Shown here: positions 22,559 through 25,686 of the stretch, one piece after another
Layout of the letters: every line of letters starts with the position of its first letter
Position numbering within the stretch: the first letter of the stretch is position 1
Assembly: GCA_964450795.1 (NCBI GenBank)
Contig: CAYVDI010000008.1
Coordinates: 1-25,686 of the forward strand
Length of the DNA stretch: 25,686 bases
From: JAGOTT01 sp964450795
Lineage (GTDB): Bacteria > Patescibacteriota > Minisyncoccia > Moranbacterales > UBA1568
Reading direction: 5' to 3'
Position numbers and translations under genes: made by a program
The notes under the pieces: generated by a model
Told to the model about the DNA's origin: nothing
The model's input: the letters and a program-made list of their open reading frames with translations, nothing else
Database searches by the model: none

Positions 22559-23365
22559 ATGAAGAATACGCATGCGGGAGCCGCGGCAGCGGAACCCATG
22601 AAGGGAGGCGCACGTGCCTCGTTGGTAGGTCTTTCGCTCGAGAAATTCGATTTCTCGACGCTCGACGGGAGTCTTGAAGCGATGCTCAAGGCGGGGGTTC
22701 ATTTCGGACACCTCAAATCGAGGCTTCATCCGAGAATGTCCGACTTCGTCTTCCTGACGAGACAGAACATTAATATCATCGATCTCGAGAAAACGAAGGA
22801 ATATCTTGATCGGGCCAACGGATTCCTGGAATCGGTCGTGAAGAGCGGAAAGCCTATCCTTTTCGTCGGCATGAAGAAGCATACGCATCTGCTCGTCTCG
22901 TCGCTTGCGGAGCGGCTCGGTGAACACTATGTCATCGATCGCTGGCTCGGAGGAACGCTTACGAATTTTTCCTGCATCAACGGGCGTACCCGACACCTGC
23001 GCGATACGGAAGAGAAGCTTGAGAGAGGAGAATTCAACATGTATACGAAGTTCGAGCGGCAGAGGAAGATGGAAGAGGTGGAGCGACTCGAGAAGCGCAT
23101 GGGCGGTATCAAGAACATGCGGGAACTTCCGGGCGCGATTGTGATCGCCGACGGAAAGGAGGCCCGGATCGTCATCCGTGAAGCGCGGGCGACCGGAGTC
23201 CCCGTTGTCGCGATCATCGACACGAATGCGGATCCGTCGTCGGTCGAATACCCGATTCCGGGGAACGATGACGCGCTTTCCTCGCTTCAGTATCTGCTTG
23301 CATCCATCGGGAATGCCGTATTTTCGGCGAAATCCGGACGAGCGGAGGCTCCGAAGCAGAAATAA
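22559..23365 (+). CDS. rpsB: 30S ribosomal protein S2
   Basis: S2 is an essential late-assembly protein of the small subunit, binding near S1 and the mRNA exit. The 268-aa protein has the conserved MLKAGVHFGHLKSRLHPRM, the FLTRQNINIIDLEKT strand, RWLGGTLTNF and PVVAIIDTNADP...YPIPGNDDA. It carries about 38 extra residues (MKNTHAGAAAAEPMKGGAR onward) before the usual start region. The ATG at 22559 follows AAGGAG with seven bases of spacing, so the extension appears genuine; the longer in-frame start at 22403 lies in the leader. GHLKSRL, in place of the common GHQTRRW, and the extension fit CPR-type S2. tsf follows after 17 bases. Confidence 0.97.
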   Translation: MKNTHAGAAAAEPMKGGARASLVGLSLEKFDFSTLDGSLEAMLKAGVHFGHLKSRLHPRMSDFVFLTRQNINIIDLEKTKEYLDRANGFLESVVKSGKPILFVGMKKHTHLLVSSLAERLGEHYVIDRWLGGTLTNFSCINGRTRHLRDTEEKLERGEFNMYTKFERQRKMEEVERLEKRMGGIKNMRELPGAIVIADGKEARIVIREARATGVPVVAIIDTNADPSSVEYPIPGNDDALSSLQYLLASIGNAVFSAKSGRAEAPKQK

Positions 23366-23382
23366 CAAACATCATATTTCGA

Positions 23383-23973
23383 ATGCGTATGGCGACCATG
23401 GAACAGATAAAGGCGCTCCGTGAGAAGACGGGTGCCGGGATCGTTGAGGTGAAAAAGGCGCTCGAGGAGGCGAATGGGAACGAGGAAGCGGCGATCAAGA
23501 TTCTCCGGGAACGAGGCGCCGCCAAGGCGATCAAGAAAACGGATCGCGAGGCGAAGGAGGGTGTGGTGGCGATATATCTCCACTCGAACGGACGCGTCGG
23601 TGCTATGGTGAAACTCTTTTGCGAGACGGATTTCGTGGCCCGGAATGCCGATTTTCAGGCGCTCGGACGCGATATCGCGATGCATGTGACCGCAATGAAC
23701 CCGCTGGTCGTTTCTCCCGAGGATATTTCCGTGGATGCGGTCGAAAAGGAGCGCGTGATTTGGATCGAACAGCTCAAGCAGGAGGGGAAGCCGGAGGAAT
23801 TGGCGGAGAAGATTCTTGCCGGGAAAGAGAAGAAGTTCCGTGATGAGAATGCCCTTCTCTCGCAGGCGTTCGTGAAGGACCCGTCGAAGACGGTCAAGGA
23901 TCTCTTGTCGGAAGGCGTGCAGAAGATCGGCGAGAACATACAGATAGGATCCTTCGTCCGATACGAGATCTGA
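23383..23973 (+). CDS. tsf: Translation elongation factor Ts (short form)
   Basis: EF-Ts catalyses GDP/GTP exchange on EF-Tu. The N-terminal UBA-like domain is clear (IKALREKTGAGIVEVKKALEEANGNEEAAIKILRERG), as is the EF-Tu-contacting motif CETDFVARN. The protein ends with VKDLLSEGVQKIGENIQIGSFVRYEI. At 196 aa it is much shorter than the roughly 280-aa E. coli protein, because one of the two core subdomains is missing; such short EF-Ts occur in cyanobacteria, Thermus-type bacteria and CPR. Three in-frame ATGs (23383, 23389, 23398) compete and no SD decides between them; the first is used here. It is co-transcribed with rpsB, the standard pairing. Confidence 0.95.
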   Translation: MRMATMEQIKALREKTGAGIVEVKKALEEANGNEEAAIKILRERGAAKAIKKTDREAKEGVVAIYLHSNGRVGAMVKLFCETDFVARNADFQALGRDIAMHVTAMNPLVVSPEDISVDAVEKERVIWIEQLKQEGKPEELAEKILAGKEKKFRDENALLSQAFVKDPSKTVKDLLSEGVQKIGENIQIGSFVRYEI

Positions 23974-24034
23974 GTGTCTCTCGGGGAGGCGCGGATTTGG
24001 CGGATAAACAGACGGAAACGGAACGTGAACCAAC

Positions 24035-24934
24035 ATGTGGCATCTCATCCTTCCACCCCTCATAATCATCTTCGGTATCGGTCTCCTTCTCTGGTTCTTT
24101 TCCAGAAGGATGGACGATCCATCGTTCCTTTCGCGGGTGCGGTCCGCAAAAGGGGATGTCGTCGCGGTATCCCACTCCCGATCCCTTTCGCGGAAAGCGT
24201 TTTTCCTGAAGCTTCTCGAAAAGACCGCATCGAGGTTCAAGACGAGCTCCCTTCGGATGCATAACTTTTTCCAGCGTTTCCTTGAGCGGCTCCGCGAAAA
24301 ACGGAAGGTGATCGACGAGATGCGTCTTGAAGTGAAGGAGGCGGTCGCCAAGAAAGAGATTCCTGCCGAGAAACCGCGGCGCTCATGGTTCGGCGTATGG
24401 CGGAAGAACGAATCCGCCGATTCTCCGGCGGCTTCTTCGGAGAGAGACGAGCCTGTTGTCGTGACGGAAGAAATCACCGGACAGTCCGTTCCGGAAAGCG
24501 CGGATCACCAGGAAGCGTCGGTGTCGTCCGCTCCGAAATCGGGGACGGATGGTCCTGGAAAGACTTTCGGTCTTGGCGCTTTCAGGAGGATTCGCCAAGC
24601 GGTGAAGGAGGAAAACGCGATGTCCGTTTCTGTGCCTGAAGAGGAGGTTTCTCCGGAACCTGTCCTGAAAAAGACCGTGACACGACCGGAACGACCGCGA
24701 CGGGGCGCTGCGGAAAAGAAGAACCCGCGCGAAGAATCGCTCATCGCCAGAATCGCGGATAATCCTCGGGATGCCGTAGCGTATGAGGAGCTCGGCGATC
24801 TCTACCTCGATGCGGAAAACATGCAGGATGCGAAGGCATGCTATCGTCAGGTATTGAAGCTTCATCCGACGAATCGCGTCGTGAAGCTGAAAATCAGGAA
24901 GGTCGAGCGGTTTTTCGAAGAGAAAGTTTCATAG
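24035..24934 (+). CDS. Membrane-anchored TPR protein (299 aa)
   Basis: An N-terminal membrane helix (about 3-23, HLILPPLIIIFGIGLLLWFF) is followed by a basic helical segment (about 50-110, LEKTASRFKTSSLRMHNFF, FLERLREKRKVIDEMRLEVKEAV). A long disordered acidic/Pro-rich middle leads to a C-terminal TPR unit (about 238-298), in which AYEELGDLYLDAENMQDAKACYRQVLKLHPTN is the helix-turn-helix signature. TPRs mediate protein contacts; the partner is unknown. The TPR domain should be cytoplasmic if the N-terminal helix inserts as an N-out anchor, which is an inference. The gap after tsf is 61 bases with no terminator seen, so it may belong to the rpsB-tsf transcript. Its last codons overlap a candidate tRNA promoter. 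Confidence 0.85.
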   Translation: MWHLILPPLIIIFGIGLLLWFFSRRMDDPSFLSRVRSAKGDVVAVSHSRSLSRKAFFLKLLEKTASRFKTSSLRMHNFFQRFLERLREKRKVIDEMRLEVKEAVAKKEIPAEKPRRSWFGVWRKNESADSPAASSERDEPVVVTEEITGQSVPESADHQEASVSSAPKSGTDGPGKTFGLGAFRRIRQAVKEENAMSVSVPEEEVSPEPVLKKTVTRPERPRRGAAEKKNPREESLIARIADNPRDAVAYEELGDLYLDAENMQDAKACYRQVLKLHPTNRVVKLKIRKVERFFEEKVS

Positions 24935-24940
24935 TATACT
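24935..24940 (+). promoter_or_regulatory. Candidate -10 of the tRNA cluster
   Basis: TATACT lies about 17 bases before the first tRNA and immediately after the TPR stop codon. The -35 region is poor (TTTTTC or similar), so this rests mainly on position and the five-of-six -10 match. Confidence 0.35.
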
Positions 24941-24956
24941 GCCTTGGGGCTACTAT

Positions 24957-25028
24957 GCCACCTTAGCTCAGTGGTAGAGCAGCGGTTTTGTAAACCGTTG
25001 GTCCTCGGTTCAAATCCGAGAGGTGGCT
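24957..25028 (+). tRNA. tRNA-Thr (anticodon UGU)
   Basis: The acceptor stem GCCACCT pairs with AGGTGGC (25021-25027). The D-arm is AGCTCAGTGGTAGAGC, the anticodon loop TTTGTAA gives UGU, and the T-arm contains GGTTCAAATCC. CCA is not encoded. Confidence 0.97.
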
Positions 25029-25134
25029 CAACCGTACCGGTGATGGAAGGATCAAAATGGAAAGTCGTGGCAGTCCGCGGATGGCGGCATGAAACGGTTC
25101 TCCGTCTTGAGACTTGCATCGAGCATTTCTCTGT

Positions 25135-25218
25135 GGGCAGGTGGCGGAGCGGTCAATCGCAGCAGACTGTAAATCTGTCGCCCTACGGGCTACGGGGGTT
25201 CGAATCCCTCCCTGCCCA
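25135..25218 (+). tRNA. tRNA-Tyr (anticodon GUA)
   Basis: This is a class II tRNA with a long variable arm (around CGCCCTACGGGC). The acceptor GGGCAGG pairs with CCTGCCC (25211-25217), the anticodon loop CTGTAAA gives GUA, and the T-loop is GTTCGAATC. CCA is not encoded. Confidence 0.97.
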
Positions 25219-25244
25219 CAAGTGAACAATTGAAGGAGGAATCG

Positions 25245-25317
25245 GCCGTTGTAGCTCAGTCGGTAGAGCACGTCATTGGTAATGACGAGGTCACCGGTTC
25301 AATCCCGGTCAACGGCT
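25245..25317 (+). tRNA. tRNA-Thr (anticodon GGU)
   Basis: The acceptor GCCGTTG pairs with CAACGGC (25310-25316). The D-arm is AGCTCAGTCGGTAGAGC, the anticodon stem CGTCA/TGACG encloses TTGGTAA (GGU), and the T-loop is GTTCAATCC. CCA is not encoded. Confidence 0.97.
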
Positions 25318-25322
25318 CAATA

Positions 25323-25351
25323 TTGACGGAATACGGTTTTTTCCGTACAGT
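25323..25351 (+). promoter_or_regulatory. Promoter of rpmG (and probably downstream tRNA-Trp)
   Basis: TTGACG (25323-25328) and TACAGT (25346-25351) are 17 bases apart, starting six bases after the tRNA-Thr end. The spacer holds a TACGG/CCGTA dyad around T6. The predicted start is near 25358. Confidence 0.65.
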
Positions 25352-25377
25352 AGGAACGTTATCTTTTTGAAACGGTT

Positions 25378-25539
25378 ATGGGGAAGATCAAGGACAACAT
25401 GGCGAAAATGAAGTGTTCCGAATGCGCGCGCATCACGGCGTATACGAAGCGGAACAAGAAGAAGGTGAAAGAGAAGCTTTCGCTCATGAAGCACTGCAGT
25501 TTCTGCAAGAAGCACACGCTTCACAACGAGAGCAAGTAG
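25378..25539 (+). CDS. rpmG: 50S ribosomal protein L33
   Basis: L33 is a small zinc-ribbon protein of the large subunit near the E site. The 53-aa reading contains MKCSECARITAYTKRNKKK and HCSFCKKHTLHNESK, with Cys13, Cys16, Cys40 and Cys43 in the two CxxC knuckles of the zinc-binding form. The C-terminal CKKHTLHNESK matches the family ending. An alternative start at 25399 (MAKMKCSEC, 46 aa) has a closely placed AAGGA; neither start is certain. Between tRNA-Thr and tRNA-Trp it occupies its classical position. Confidence 0.95.
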   Translation: MGKIKDNMAKMKCSECARITAYTKRNKKKVKEKLSLMKHCSFCKKHTLHNESK

Positions 25540-25545
25540 TTGTTT

Positions 25546-25606
25546 GGACAGTGAGCGGGAGGCGGCCGATACGGCCTGTCCCTATTCCTCCTGAAGCGAC
25601 CCACTG
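25546..25606 (+). promoter_or_regulatory. Structured spacer between rpmG and tRNA-Trp
   Basis: GGCCG-ATA-CGGCC (25564-25576) is a strong hairpin. Outside it, GGACA can pair with TGTCC (25546-25550 with 25577-25581), or CAGTG and GGAGG can pair with CACTG and CCTCC further on. The two outer folds share bases 25549-25550 and so exclude each other. No T run follows, so it is not a standard terminator; an RNA-processing signal is possible. Confidence 0.4.
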
Positions 25607-25614
25607 CCCGATTC

Positions 25615-25686
25615 GGGGGCGTCGTATAATGGTAGTACAAGGGTCTCCAAAACCCTTTGCGAGGGTTCGATTCCTTCCGCCCCTGC
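25615..25686 (+). tRNA. tRNA-Trp (anticodon CCA), 3' end at window edge
   Basis: GGGGGCG pairs with CGCCCCT (25678-25684, first pair G-U). The D-loop holds AATGGTAG, the anticodon stem AGGGT/ACCCT encloses CTCCAAA (CCA), and the T-loop is GTTCGATTC. The discriminator is G25685 and the window ends one base later, so it cannot be said whether CCA is encoded. Confidence 0.93.

Noticed and set aside
20799..23973. UGA recoding (as in some CPR lineages)
   Set aside because: TGA ends several intact genes (mreB, holB, ftsQ-like, prfA, tsf) at the expected family lengths.

Overview
The window looks like a chromosomal segment from a member of the Candidate Phyla Radiation (Patescibacteria), probably a fairly GC-rich Parcubacteria- or Peribacteria-like lineage. 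This is inferred from protein style: a short EF-Ts, an S2 with an N-terminal extension, a three-gene block of one very large coiled-coil protein, a small helical protein and a VirD4/HerA-like ATPase, and short heptamer repeats inside a glycosyltransferase gene. UGA, UAG and UAA all end genes and RF1 is present, so nothing suggests UGA recoding. Lineage below phylum level is not determined.

Layout. Bases 1-158 are the tail of an unidentified, more AT-rich gene, followed by a terminator. From 287 to 6932 on the + strand lies a cell-envelope and division block: murA, mreB, two GT4 glycosyltransferases, holB (clamp-loader delta') and an FtsQ/DivIB-like POTRA protein. A small - strand membrane-protein gene with its own near-consensus promoter, Shine-Dalgarno (SD) and terminator sits between the two GT4 genes. 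From 6991 to 10588 (- strand) are two multi-membrane GT39-like, lipid-carrier-dependent glycosyltransferases. A divergent promoter pair at 10616-10631 separates them from the 10659-18471 operon: a 1602-aa membrane-associated coiled-coil protein, a 140-aa helical protein and an 844-aa VirD4/TraG/HerA-like ATPase. This operon is the best candidate for an undescribed system.

From 18567 to 19169 (- strand) is a single-pass membrane protein with a LysM-like or otherwise uncharacterised C-terminal domain. About 500 bases of regulatory DNA follow, leading to a 46-aa lysine-rich, histone H1-like protein. The last third is translational: prmC, prfA and rpmE on the - strand, and rpsB and tsf divergent on the + strand from promoters that share one -35 region. 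Then come a membrane-anchored TPR protein, tRNA-Thr(UGU), tRNA-Tyr(GUA), tRNA-Thr(GGU), rpmG and tRNA-Trp(CCA). The last part matches the conserved bacterial tRNA/rpmG/secE/nusG order, so secE and nusG are expected just past the right edge.

Together the genes cover peptidoglycan precursor synthesis, cell shape and division, surface glycosylation, a putative membrane-bound ATPase machine and core translation. All functions come from reading motifs by eye; no database search was run.
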